Of a DNA stretch of 64,000 nt, positions 1-11,569 are shown one piece after another. A program made the translations under genes and the position numbers. Source of the stretch: Sphingomonas sanxanigenens DSM 19645 = NX02 (GTDB lineage: Bacteria > Pseudomonadota > Alphaproteobacteria > Sphingomonadales > Sphingomonadaceae); the NCBI RefSeq assembly GCF_000512205.2, contig NZ_CP006644.1, positions 5,973,501 to 6,037,500 on the forward strand, in the 5' to 3' direction. Within the stretch, counting starts at the first letter, position 1. Each line of letters begins with the position of its first letter. The notes under the pieces are model-generated. The model ran no database searches and was not told where the DNA came from. It was given only the letters and a program-made list of their open reading frames with translations.

Positions 1-495
1 GCTGGCGAACAGCTGCAGCCCCTCGGTGAAGCCGCCGAACATCGCCAAGGTGCGCGCGATATCCTCGTCGCTGTCGACGCCGAACGTCGCCAGATAATCG
101 TGCTTGTCCTTCATTTCCTTGTACTGAAGGAACATGCCATATTCGCTCTCGGGCATGCCGATCGTGTCGAGCAGATGGCTGTAGGCGGCGATGTGCACCG
201 TCTCCATGTTGCTGAACGCGGTCAGCATCATCTTGATCTCGGTCGGCTTGAACACGCGGCCATATTTGTCGTGGTAGCAATCCTGCACCTCGACGTCGGC
301 CTGCGTGAAGAAGCGGAAGATCTGCGTCAGCAGGTTGCGCTCATGGTCGGTCAGCTTCTGCGCCCAGTCGCGGCAATCCTCGCCCAGCGGCACTTCCTCC
401 GGCATCCAGTGGATCTGCTGCTGGCGCTTCCAGAATTCGAACGCCCACGGATATTCGAAGGGCTTGTACTGCTTGGAAGCCTGGAGGAGCGGCAT
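1..495 (-). CDS. nrdB: Ribonucleoside-diphosphate reductase beta subunit, class Ia (partial)
   Basis: Small (radical-generating) subunit of aerobic ribonucleotide reductase, which makes dNTP precursors in the cytosol together with NrdA. The first 165 codons are present; the gene runs off the left edge. The protein starts MPLLQASKQYKPFEYPWAFE and continues with the ferritin-like R2 sequence, including DVEVQDCYHDKYG and the helix SNMETVHIAAYSHLL, which carries Glu and His di-iron ligand positions. The ATG at 495 is preceded on the minus strand by a weak AGAAGGA. There is no N-terminal ATP-cone, which some NrdB subgroups carry. It lies 304 bases downstream of nrdA on the same strand, separated by hairpin repeats. 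Family assignment is firm; the C-terminal tyrosine and interaction tail cannot be seen. Confidence 0.93.
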   Translation of the reverse strand, partial: MPLLQASKQYKPFEYPWAFEFWKRQQQIHWMPEEVPLGEDCRDWAQKLTDHERNLLTQIFRFFTQADVEVQDCYHDKYGRVFKPTEIKMMLTAFSNMETVHIAAYSHLLDTIGMPESEYGMFLQYKEMKDKHDYLATFGVDSDEDIARTLAMFGGFTEGLQLFAS

Positions 496-511
496 CGTCT
501 GGTCCTTCTTC

Positions 512-795
512 TGTCCCTCTCCCCTTGTGGGAGAGGGAGGGGCCCGGCCGCGCTAGCGGACGGGAGGGTGAGGGGGTGTCGCGGCCACGGCGATCCGCGC
601 CAGCACGCCCTCGAGATGGGTGGTCAAATCCCCTCTCCTCTCCGGAACGGGGAGGGGGACCACCGCCGAAAGGCGGTGGTGGAGGGGTGGGCGCCGAAGC
701 GTCCCGATCATATGCATTGAACCGACTGAGGCCGAGCCCGCCCCTCCACCACCCGGCTGCGCCGGGCGGAAACTCCCACGAGGGGAGAGGGGTGG
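512..795. repeat. REP-like GC-rich hairpin repeats between nrdA and nrdB
   Basis: The 304-base gap between nrdA and nrdB is filled by at least three copies of a GC-rich inverted element. The clearest runs from about 647 to 690 and has the arms GAGGGGGACCACC and GGTGGTGGAGGGG around a short CCGAAAGG hairpin. A copy in the opposite orientation lies at about 735-795. Similar elements recur at 5858-6021, 12278-12418, 14503-14567 and 21899-21933. They look like sphingomonad REP/BIME-type elements and may act as mRNA stabilisers or attenuators within the nrd operon. No gene is seen here. Confidence 0.7.
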
Positions 796-799
796 CCGT

Positions 800-2704
800 T
801 CACTGGCAGGCCAGGCACTCGTCATAATCCTTCACCTCGACCTCGATCTGCTTGAGGTCGATGGTGTTGTCGGCCTCCACGCCGCCGGCGAAGCCCGCGC
901 GCTGCACCGACTTGGAGCGGAGATAGTAGAGCGACTTGATGCCCAGTTCCCAGGCGCGGAAGTGGAGCATCAGCAGATCCCACTTCTCGACGTCCGCCGG
1001 GATGAACAGGTTCAACGAGGCCGACTGGTCGATATAGGGCGTGCGATCGGCGGCAAGTTCGAGCAGCCAGCGCTGGTCGATCTCGAAGCTGGTCTTGTAC
1101 GTGTCCTTCTCGTCCGGCGTCAGGAAGTCGAGATGCTGCACGGAGCCGCCCTTCTCCAGGATCGAGTTCCACACCGCGTCCGAATTCTTGGACTTCGCGA
1201 TCAGCAGTTTCTCGAGATAGGGGTTCTTGATCGAGAAGCTGCCCGACAGCGTCTTGTGCGTGTAGATGTTCGCCGGGATCGGCTCGATGCAGGCGCTGGT
1301 GCCGCCGCAGATGATGCTGATCGACGCGGTCGGCGCGATCGCCATCTTGCAGCTGAAGCGCTCCATCACGCCCATGTCGGCGGCATCGGGGCAGGGGCCG
1401 CGCTCCACCGCGAGCTGCATCGACGCCTCGTTCACCTGCGCGTTGATGTGCTTGAAGATGCGCAGGTTCCACGACTTCGCCATTGCGCCCTCGAATGGCA
1501 GCCCGCGCGCCTGGAGGAAGCTGTGGAAGCCCATCACGCCCAGGCCCACCGAACGCTCACGGCTGGCGCTGTACTTGGCGCGTGCCATTTCGGGCGCGGC
1601 GCGGGCGATATAGTCGCTCAGCACATTGTCGAGGAAGCGCATCACGTCCTCGATGAAGATCTTGTCGTCCTTCCACTCGTCCCACGTCTCGAGGTTGAGC
1701 GACGAGAGGCAGCACACTGCGGTGCGATCGTTGCCCAGATGGTCGCGGCCGGTGGGCAGCGTGATTTCCGAGCAGAGGTTGGAGGTGGAAACCTTCAGCC
1801 CGAGATCGCGGTGATGCTTCGGCATCGCCTTGTTCACATGGTCCGAGAAGACGATGTAGGGCTCGCCCGTCGCCAGGCGGGTCTCGACCAGCTTCTGGAA
1901 CAGCGCGCGCGCATCGACGCGGGCCCGTTCCGAGCCGTCCTTGGGGCTGACCAGCGCCCATTCCTTGCCGTCGCGCACCGCTTCCATGAAGGTGTCCGGA
2001 ATCAGCACGCCGTGGTGCAGGTTCAGCGCCTTGCGGTTGAAATCGCCGGACGGCTTGCGGATCTCGAGGAACTCCTCGATCTCCGGATGGCTGACGTCGA
2101 GATAGCAGGCGGCCGAGCCGCGGCGCAGCGAACCCTGGCTGATCGCCAGCGTCAGCGAATCCATCACCCGCACGAACGGGATGATGCCGCTGGTCTTGCC
2201 GTTCAGGCCCACCGGCTCGCCGATGCCGCGCACCGAACCCCAATAGGTGCCGATGCCGCCGCCGCGCGAGGCGAGCCAGACATTCTCGTTCCAAGTGTCG
2301 ACGATGCCGTTGAGGCTGTCGTCCACCGAGTTGAGGTAGCAGCTGATCGGCAGGCCGCGCCCGGTGCCGCCGTTGGAAAGCACCGGCGTGGCGGGCATGA
2401 ACCACAGCTTGGAGATATAGTCGTACAGCCGCTGCGCATGCGCCGCGTCGTCTGCATAGGCGGAGGCGACGCGCACGAACAGGTCCTGATAGCTTTCGCC
2501 CGGGAGCAGGTAGCGGTCGGTCAGCGTTTCCTTGCCGAAATCGGTGAGGAGCGCGTCGCGGCTGTGATCGACCTCGACCGGGAAGGGCTGGGGATCGATG
2601 CTGTGCGACGAGCTGGCCGCTTCAGTCTGCGCCTCTTCGGCGGTGGTGGTGGTCATCTCGTTCGAACTCACGTCCCGGCTGTTACTGAACTCCATACGCG
2701 CCAC
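800..2704 (-). CDS. nrdA: Ribonucleoside-diphosphate reductase alpha subunit, class Ia
   Basis: Catalytic large subunit of ribonucleotide reductase. At 634 residues it is shorter than E. coli NrdA (761) because the N-terminal ATP-cone is missing; the catalytic barrel begins near residue 60. Active-site residues can be read directly: C122 (ISCYLN), the thiyl-radical cysteine C311 with E313 in NLCSEI, and the partner cysteine in AVCCL (331/332). The redox pair that talks to thioredoxin or glutaredoxin is at the extreme C terminus in ECLACQ (C630, C633). GGGIGTYWGSVRG and SQGSLRRGSA are typical family segments. Start: ATG 2704 is used here; an internal ATG at 2695 is possible. The gene precedes nrdB on the same strand. 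The product is cytosolic and essential. Confidence 0.95.
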   Translation of the reverse strand: MARMEFSNSRDVSSNEMTTTTAEEAQTEAASSSHSIDPQPFPVEVDHSRDALLTDFGKETLTDRYLLPGESYQDLFVRVASAYADDAAHAQRLYDYISKLWFMPATPVLSNGGTGRGLPISCYLNSVDDSLNGIVDTWNENVWLASRGGGIGTYWGSVRGIGEPVGLNGKTSGIIPFVRVMDSLTLAISQGSLRRGSAACYLDVSHPEIEEFLEIRKPSGDFNRKALNLHHGVLIPDTFMEAVRDGKEWALVSPKDGSERARVDARALFQKLVETRLATGEPYIVFSDHVNKAMPKHHRDLGLKVSTSNLCSEITLPTGRDHLGNDRTAVCCLSSLNLETWDEWKDDKIFIEDVMRFLDNVLSDYIARAAPEMARAKYSASRERSVGLGVMGFHSFLQARGLPFEGAMAKSWNLRIFKHINAQVNEASMQLAVERGPCPDAADMGVMERFSCKMAIAPTASISIICGGTSACIEPIPANIYTHKTLSGSFSIKNPYLEKLLIAKSKNSDAVWNSILEKGGSVQHLDFLTPDEKDTYKTSFEIDQRWLLELAADRTPYIDQSASLNLFIPADVEKWDLLMLHFRAWELGIKSLYYLRSKSVQRAGFAGGVEADNTIDLKQIEVEVKDYDECLACQ

Positions 2705-2886
2705 CTCTGTTCACCGTGTGTTCGACTCAGGAGGCGAACCCCCCCTGTACACCCGCGCCCCCGTTTGGACACGCCGAATCCCCACTCGCTTACTGCCCAA
2801 CCCGCTGCTCGCGGGACGAAACGGCCCTTCGCCGCGAAACCGCTGCGTCGGGCCGTTCACTATCTCTTGGGTCGGCCACCGAGCGG

Positions 2887-2935
2887 CGACACAACCCATA
2901 GTGCCTCATCCACGCTCACACACAAGAGGGTAAAT
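2887..2935 (-). promoter_or_regulatory. Candidate nrdA promoter with paired NrdR-like boxes
   Basis: The 502 bases upstream of nrdA (2705-3206) hold no gene. On the minus strand TTGTGT and CTATGG, 18 bases apart, form a plausible -35/-10 about 185 bases before the start codon. On the plus strand ACACAACCCATAGTGC (2889-2904) resembles the NrdR box pattern acaCwAtATaTwGtgt. A half-box ACACAAGA starts at 2920, 31 bases on, which is about three helical turns and the usual spacing for NrdR box pairs. A DnaA-box-like TGTGGATAT sits at 3073-3081. The matches are imperfect and this is inference. Confidence 0.35.
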
Positions 2936-3206
2936 GACGATTTAGAGACTCGCTTCGTCGCCGCTGCGATTCGTTTCGTCGCAGTCCTGCTTCGTTCCAC
3001 CGCTGCGACGCGCGGATCTCTGCGGCTTGCCGAACCTGCAAGTGAACGAACCGGGAACTGCAAAAAAATTGCTGTGGATATCCGGACTTGGGCGCCGACC
3101 CCCCATCCTGGATGCATTCGTGCACGACAAGCGGCCATGATCTGCGTTAGCATCACGCCCCTGGAACGATCGCGTGTTGAGCGGCGGCCGGGAGGGGAGT
3201 CTGAGT

Positions 3207-3425
3207 ATGAGCCTGATGTGCCGTGTGGTGGGACACAGCCCCAAGCGCGACCGCGCGCGCTACGACGGGGACTTCTATTGGGCGCCGTGCGATCGCTGTG
3301 GCAGCACGCTGATGCGGGATCGGAGCGGCTGGCGGATACCGACCAGATATGAGGCGGCACGCCATGAGGTCCGGCTGGACGATCTCGCGGCGGCGCGCGC
3401 GGCCGAGGCGCAGCCGGCAGAATGA
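3207..3425 (+). CDS. Small conserved-type protein with CxxC knuckle, function unknown
   Basis: A 72-residue protein with a clear ribosome binding site, GGGAGGGGAG, about 7 bases before the ATG at 3207; an upstream in-frame start at 3174 lacks one. It has an early Cys-His pair (MCRVVGHSPKRD) and a CDRC pair around residues 33-36, so it may bind one zinc ion. Between them is a YDGDFYWAP segment. This resembles the small DUF1660-like, one-zinc-knuckle proteins, but I cannot name a function. It is convergent with nothing and stands alone between the nrdA promoter and a TonB-dependent receptor gene. It ends in an Ala-rich tail. Confidence 0.6.
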   Translation: MSLMCRVVGHSPKRDRARYDGDFYWAPCDRCGSTLMRDRSGWRIPTRYEAARHEVRLDDLAAARAAEAQPAE

Positions 3426-3585
3426 CGCCAGCGGTCATCGCACCGTCATCCATTTGCAACAGCCAGAGACAATTTTGCAGCGCGGCATGACGGCTGCTTG
3501 ATTCCCGGACGGCGCACGTGAACGATTTGGGTTCGGGGGCAAGGCGCGATTCCGCGCGCCGGCGCTCCATGAACAGGAGGAATCC

Positions 3586-5841
3586 ATGCGCGCCTTCCGT
3601 CGCGATTCGTTGATCATAGCGGCTCTTCTCGCATCCGCAGCAATGCCCGCTTATGCACAGGCGCCCGCCGACGAGGATGCGGCGGCGTCCGGCGACATCG
3701 TCGTCACCGCGCAGCGCCGCGCGGAAAGCATCCAGGATGTTCCGGTCTCGGTCGGCGTGGTCTCGGGCGATGCGCTGGCCGCGATCACCTCGACGGGGGC
3801 GGACGTGCGCGTGCTCGCCGGCCGCGTGCCCAGCCTCAACATCGAAAGCTCGTTCGGCCGGTCCTTCCCGCGCTTCTACATCCGCGGCCTCGGCAATACC
3901 GACTTCGATCTCAACGCCTCGCAGCCGGTGAGCGTCGTCTATGACGATGTCGTGCTCGAAAACCCGATCCTCAAGGGCTTCCCGATCTTCGATCTCGAGC
4001 GCGTCGAGGTGCTGCGCGGGCCGCAGGGCACCTTGTTCGGCCGCAACACCCCGGCGGGCATCGTCAAGTTCGACACGGTGAAGCCCGGCGAGACCGGCGG
4101 CTATGCCCGGGCGAGCATCGGCCGCTACGGCACCTCGCAGGTGGAACTGGCGCTGGGCGCGGCAGACCCCAACGGCTTCTCGGTCCGCTTCTCGGGCCTC
4201 TATCAGCGCCGCAACGACTGGGTGGACAATGTCGCCAATGGCGACGGCAGCGACCTCGGCGGCTATGAAGACATCGCGGCGCGCCTGCAGCTGCAATATG
4301 AGGACGGGCCGTTCAAGGGCCGCCTGATCGGCCAGGTCCGCGTGCTCGACGGCTCGGCGATCATCTTCCGCGCCAACACCAAGGCGGTGGGCAGCAACAA
4401 GCTGATCGGGCTCGACGGGCCGACCTCGCCGTTCGAGCGCGACAAGGTCTATCAGGACGGGCTGAACTTCCAGAAGCTCAACACCTACAATGCCGGCCTG
4501 AACTTCGAATATGATTTCGGCGCGGTGACCGCCTATTCGATCACCTCCTACTGGAACGGCGACCTCAAGAGCCGTGGCGATATCGATGGCGGCTTCGGCG
4601 CGTCGTTCCTGCCGGTTTCGGGGCCGGGGGATATCCCGTTCATGGCGCAGAGCCGCGACGACGTTCCCAGCCTCGACCAGTTCACGCAGGAAATCCGCTT
4701 CGCGTCGAACAACACGGGCGGGCTCGGCTATCAGTTCGGCGGTTTCTACTTCAAGGAAAACCTCGACATCGTCAGCTACGAATATTCGAACCCGACCGAT
4801 GTCGCCCCCGCCGCCTTCGCGCAGCAGCGGCAGGAAACCGAGGCGTTCGGCATCTTCGGCTCGCTGAACTATGCGTTCGACAATGGCCTGAAGCTGCAGG
4901 CCGGCGCGCGCTACAATGACGACAAGCGCGATTTCGTCGCCTCGCGCCCGTTCGAGACGCGGCCGGACTTCGTCGTCAATCCCAACACGCCGGTGCCGCC
5001 GCAGCGCGCCAATGTGGAGGGCAACCTGCTGACCTGGGATGCGAGCGCGACCTATGCGGCGACCGACGACGTCAACGTCTATGCCCGCGTCGCCCGCGGC
5101 TATCGCGCGCCGTCGGTGCAGGGCCGCCTGACCTTCTCGCGGACGATCTCCACCGCCGATTCCGAAAAGACGATGTCCTACGAAGCCGGCCTGAAGACCA
5201 AGTTCGCCGATGGCCGCGTGCGTTTCAACCTGACCGGCTATTTCTTCGAGACCAAGGATCTGCAGCTCACCGCGGTTGGCGGCGCGTCCAACGCGGCATC
5301 GCTGCTCAACGTCAAGGCGAAGGGGCATGGTGCGGAGGCCGAATTCGAGGCGGCGCCGGTCGATGGATTGACGCTGAGCGTGGGCGGCTCCTGGAATATC
5401 GCCGAGATCGACGATCCCAACGCTTTCGTCCAAGGTTGCGGTAGTGGGTGCACGGTTCTCAATAGGTTGGACCGCATAGTCGGTACGACCAAAATCTACT
5501 CGATCGACGGCAACCAACTGCCGCAGTCGCCCAAGTGGACCGTCAATTGGACGGCCGGATACGAACTGCCGGTCGGCGATGGCGCGCTGTATGTCTTTAC
5601 CGATTGGTATTATCGCTCTAAGATCCAGTTCTTCCTTTATCGCTCTGTCGAATATTCGGACGACAAGCTGATCGAGGGCGGCCTGCGCCTCGGCTACAAG
5701 ACCGACCGCTTCGACTTCGCCGGCTTCGTCCGCAACATCACCAACGACAAGTCGTCGACCGGCGGCATCGACTTCAACAACCTCACCTCCTACGTCAACG
5801 AACCCCGCATCTGGGGCGGCGAAGTGAGCGTAAAGTTCTGA
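3586..5841 (+). CDS. TonB-dependent outer-membrane receptor
   Basis: A 751-residue outer-membrane gated channel. It has a signal peptide (residues 1-25, cut after AMPAYAQ), a TonB box-like start of the mature protein (GDIVVTAQRR, about 36-45), and a plug domain with the diagnostic FDLERVEVLRGPQGTLFGRN around residues 136-155. A beta-barrel follows and ends in ...VSVKF with a C-terminal aromatic residue. RBS AGGAGG lies 5 bases before the ATG. The plug is of the type common among sphingomonad iron or xenobiotic-linked receptors; the substrate cannot be read from sequence. Near residues 625-635 a small CGSGC loop is encoded by a stretch of lower GC than its surroundings. Import is powered by TonB-ExbBD, encoded at 31524-34107. 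Confidence 0.92.
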   Translation: MRAFRRDSLIIAALLASAAMPAYAQAPADEDAAASGDIVVTAQRRAESIQDVPVSVGVVSGDALAAITSTGADVRVLAGRVPSLNIESSFGRSFPRFYIRGLGNTDFDLNASQPVSVVYDDVVLENPILKGFPIFDLERVEVLRGPQGTLFGRNTPAGIVKFDTVKPGETGGYARASIGRYGTSQVELALGAADPNGFSVRFSGLYQRRNDWVDNVANGDGSDLGGYEDIAARLQLQYEDGPFKGRLIGQVRVLDGSAIIFRANTKAVGSNKLIGLDGPTSPFERDKVYQDGLNFQKLNTYNAGLNFEYDFGAVTAYSITSYWNGDLKSRGDIDGGFGASFLPVSGPGDIPFMAQSRDDVPSLDQFTQEIRFASNNTGGLGYQFGGFYFKENLDIVSYEYSNPTDVAPAAFAQQRQETEAFGIFGSLNYAFDNGLKLQAGARYNDDKRDFVASRPFETRPDFVVNPNTPVPPQRANVEGNLLTWDASATYAATDDVNVYARVARGYRAPSVQGRLTFSRTISTADSEKTMSYEAGLKTKFADGRVRFNLTGYFFETKDLQLTAVGGASNAASLLNVKAKGHGAEAEFEAAPVDGLTLSVGGSWNIAEIDDPNAFVQGCGSGCTVLNRLDRIVGTTKIYSIDGNQLPQSPKWTVNWTAGYELPVGDGALYVFTDWYYRSKIQFFLYRSVEYSDDKLIEGGLRLGYKTDRFDFAGFVRNITNDKSSTGGIDFNNLTSYVNEPRIWGGEVSVKF

Positions 5842-5857
5842 TCTGACGGCCGAATTT

Positions 5858-6021
5858 CCTCCCCGAGCTTTGCTCGGGGAGGGGGACCGCGCCCGAAGGG
5901 CGTGGTGGAGGGGCCGGCTCGGTCCTCATCGTCACATGGCGGCGAGATCGATTGCTTCGGCGCCGGCCCCACCACCACCAGCCTGCGGCTGGCGGTCCCC
6001 CTCCCCGTTCCGGTGAGGACA
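5858..6021. repeat. REP-like hairpin pair between convergent genes
   Basis: Begins with a perfect 11-bp stem CCTCCCCGAGC (5858-5868) / GCTCGGGGAGG (5872-5882) with a 3-base loop, followed by GGGGGACC...GGTGGAGGGG. A second copy in the opposite orientation lies at about 5965-6021 (CCACCACCACCAGCC...GGTCCCCCTCCCC). The pair lies between the convergent receptor and peptidase genes and may serve as a bidirectional terminator. Confidence 0.65.
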
Positions 6022-6041
6022 TATCCGCGCCGCCCACACGC

Positions 6042-7979
<1,938 letters not shown>

Positions 7980-8111
7980 GGCGAATATCCCCTGTATCGG
8001 TCTGTTGCCGGCAGGTTAGGCGGGGCCTTGCGGAGCGTCCATCGACGCTCGTCGAAACTGTGAATGGGCGTGCGGCTCGACATCGCCGGCACGCGGTGCC
8101 AATCGCGCCCG

Positions 8112-9872
8112 ATGCTGTTGCCCCCGCCGCCGACGCCGTTCGTCCTGCTCGATGACGCACGTCTCGCCGGTGCCGCCGATGCGCGGCTCTACGCCGCGCC
8201 GGAGCGGATCGTCGTCGCGCACCACCGCGATGAGATGCGGCCGGCGCTGGCCGCACTGCGGGGCGCCATCGCGGACGGCCTCGATGTCGCCGGCTTCCTC
8301 GCCTACGAAGCGGGCCATGCGCTGGAGCCGCGGCTCGGCGGGCTTCGCGCGCAGCCGGAGGGGCCCTTGCTGTGGTTCGGGCTGTTCCGGGGCTGGCGGT
8401 CCATCCCCGCCGCCGAGGTGCCGGCGCTGCTGCCCGATCCCGCCGGCGGTCATGTCGCCCCCGCGCGGCCGCTGATCAGCCGCGCCGCCTATGGCGCCGC
8501 CTTCGCCGAGGTCCAGCGGCTGATCGCGGCGGGCGACATCTATCAGGCCAACCTGACCTTCCAGGCGCGGATGGCGACCGCCGGCCACCCGCTCGCGCTC
8601 TATGCCGGGCTGCGCCGGCGCGCGCGCGCGGGGCATGGCGGCATCGTCTTCACCGGAGAGCGCTGGCTGCTCTCGCTCAGCCCCGAACTCTTCTTCACGC
8701 TGGAGGATGGCCGGCTGACTGCCCGGCCGATGAAGGGCACCGCTGAGCGCGGCGTCGATCCGGCGGCGGACGCGGCGCTGGCGGCGGACCTCGGCACCGA
8801 TCCCAAGCAGCGCGCCGAGAATCTGATGATCGTCGACCTGCTCCGCAACGACCTCACCCGCGTCGCCGCACCCGGCAGCGTCTCGGTGCCCAGGCTGTTC
8901 GAGGTGGAGACCTATCCCACCGTCCACCAGCTGACCTCCACCGTCACCGCGCGGCTAGCCGAAGGGCGGTCGGCGGTGGATGTGGTCGAGGCGATCTTCC
9001 CGTGCGGGTCGATCACCGGCGCGCCCAAGATCCGCGCGATGGAGGTGATCGACGCGGTCGAGGCCGCGCCGCGCGGCGCCTATACCGGCGCGATCGGGCG
9101 GATCGACGCGGCCGGCGACGCGTCGTTCAACGTCGCGATCCGCACTCTGTGCCTCGCCGATGGCTGCGCCACATTGGGGCTCGGATCGGGCATCGTCGCC
9201 GATTCGGATGTCCACCTCGAATGGCGCGAGGCGCTGGCCAAGGGCGCGTTCGCCGCGAGCGCCGAGCGCTTCGACCTGATCGAGACGATGGCGTTCGATC
9301 CCGTGGGTGGCATCGCGCTGCTCGACCTGCACCTTGCCCGCCTGACGGCGAGCGCCGCGGCGCTCGCTTTCGCCTGCGATGCCGCGGCTGTCCGCGCCGC
9401 GATCCTGCGCGCCTGCGACGGGCTCGACGCGCCGGCGACCGTCCGGCTCAAGCTGTCGCGCAGCGGCGCGCTGGCGGTGGAGCGGCGGCCGATGCCGCCG
9501 CCGCCGGCGGGGCCGGTTCCGGTGAAGCTGGTCCCGCTGCCGGTCGATCCGGCGGACTTCCGCCTGCGCCACAAGACCAGCGCGCGCGGCTTCTACGATG
9601 GCGCGCGCGTCGCCGCCGGCGCGTTCGAAACGCTGTTCGTCGACCCCCAGGGCTTCCTCACCGAAGGCAGCTTCACCAGCCTCTTCGTCGAACGCGATGG
9701 TCGCTTGCTGACGCCGCCGCTGGCGCGCGGCCTCCTGCCCGGCGTTCTGCGCGCGTCGCTGATCGCGGCGGGCCGCGCTGTCGAACAGGATCTGCGGCCG
9801 GACGACCTGCAGGATGGGCTGCTGGTCGGCAATGCCCGCCGCGGGCTGATACGGGCCACGCTCGCCGTTTGA
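8112..9872 (+). CDS. pabB: Fused aminodeoxychorismate synthase component I and aminodeoxychorismate lyase
   Basis: A two-domain cytosolic enzyme for p-aminobenzoate (folate) synthesis. The N-terminal chorismate-binding part (to about residue 380) shows GDIYQANLTF, FFTLEDGRLTARPMKGTAER, RAENLMIVDLLRNDL and FPCGSITGAPKIRAMEVID, all signature PabB segments. The C-terminal part is a fold-type IV PLP lyase (PabC-like) with the expected lysine in RLRHKTSARGFYDGA and TEGSFTSLFVERDG. Together they would turn chorismate plus ammonia into PABA and pyruvate; PabA (glutaminase) is not in the window. ATG 8112 is preferred because homologues begin close to the PPPPTPFVLLDDAR segment; an upstream in-frame ATG at 8064 adds 16 residues. 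Neither has a strong RBS. Confidence 0.9.
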   Translation: MLLPPPPTPFVLLDDARLAGAADARLYAAPERIVVAHHRDEMRPALAALRGAIADGLDVAGFLAYEAGHALEPRLGGLRAQPEGPLLWFGLFRGWRSIPAAEVPALLPDPAGGHVAPARPLISRAAYGAAFAEVQRLIAAGDIYQANLTFQARMATAGHPLALYAGLRRRARAGHGGIVFTGERWLLSLSPELFFTLEDGRLTARPMKGTAERGVDPAADAALAADLGTDPKQRAENLMIVDLLRNDLTRVAAPGSVSVPRLFEVETYPTVHQLTSTVTARLAEGRSAVDVVEAIFPCGSITGAPKIRAMEVIDAVEAAPRGAYTGAIGRIDAAGDASFNVAIRTLCLADGCATLGLGSGIVADSDVHLEWREALAKGAFAASAERFDLIETMAFDPVGGIALLDLHLARLTASAAALAFACDAAAVRAAILRACDGLDAPATVRLKLSRSGALAVERRPMPPPPAGPVPVKLVPLPVDPADFRLRHKTSARGFYDGARVAAGAFETLFVDPQGFLTEGSFTSLFVERDGRLLTPPLARGLLPGVLRASLIAAGRAVEQDLRPDDLQDGLLVGNARRGLIRATLAV

Positions 9873-9953
9873 GCTGCGGTTATCGGGCGTTCGTCGAATG
9901 TGACGGTTTAGGGTCACGCAGGCGGTTGCCGTAACGATCCCCGCCGCCTATGA

Positions 9954-11192
<1,239 letters not shown>

Positions 11193-11332
11193 ACCGGGCA
11201 CGACGCCACGGTTCAACAGACATTCAGCGCCGCATCGCCATGTGATGCGGCGCACAGACGAACTCTCGGGACAGAGCTAGGCTGAGTCACATCGGGATTG
11301 ATGCGGCGAAAGCCGAAATGGGGTTTCTGGTT

Positions 11333-11479
11333 ATGCGTAATGTTATCCGGTCCGATTTCTTCCGGCACTTCATGAGCGGCTTCCTGGTCGCCGCGGTCGC
11401 GCTCGTCGCGCTGCAGCCGGCCGACCAGAAGGCCGAGCTCAAGGCGCGCATCCACGCCGCGGTCGAGCAAATCGCCTGA
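11333..11479 (+). CDS. Small single-pass membrane protein
   Basis: A 48-residue protein, MRNVIRSDFFRHFMSGFLVA..., with one hydrophobic segment (about residues 13-29) and a charged tail ending AAVEQIA. An in-frame ATG at 11318 would add MGFLV; neither start has a strong RBS, so the boundary is open. It is encoded just upstream of msrA on the same strand with 90 bases between. Short proteins of this kind next to msrA or other genes are frequent in sphingomonads, but no function is known to me. The evidence is coding-like composition, a membrane helix and the absence of a competing gene. Confidence 0.5.
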   Translation: MRNVIRSDFFRHFMSGFLVAAVALVALQPADQKAELKARIHAAVEQIA

Positions 11480-11569
11480 TGCACGGGCGGACGCCGCTGC
11501 GTCCGCCACCCGGCTTCGTGCGTAGCTTCGTCTGTCGCCGTTTCATGGGCGAGGTACGGAGTTGAAGGC

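Noticed and set aside
3073-3081. DnaA box / replication origin near nrdA
   Set aside because: Only one 8-of-9 match was seen, without further boxes or an AT-rich unwinding region.
620-3352. Long open frame on the plus strand across nrdA
   Set aside because: It is antisense to nrdA, His/Arg/Gln-rich, has no signatures or RBS and is explained by the high GC and codon bias of nrdA.
2860-5517. Long minus-strand open frame across the first receptor gene
   Set aside because: Antisense shadow of the receptor gene with repetitive Arg/Ala/Asp composition and no domain.
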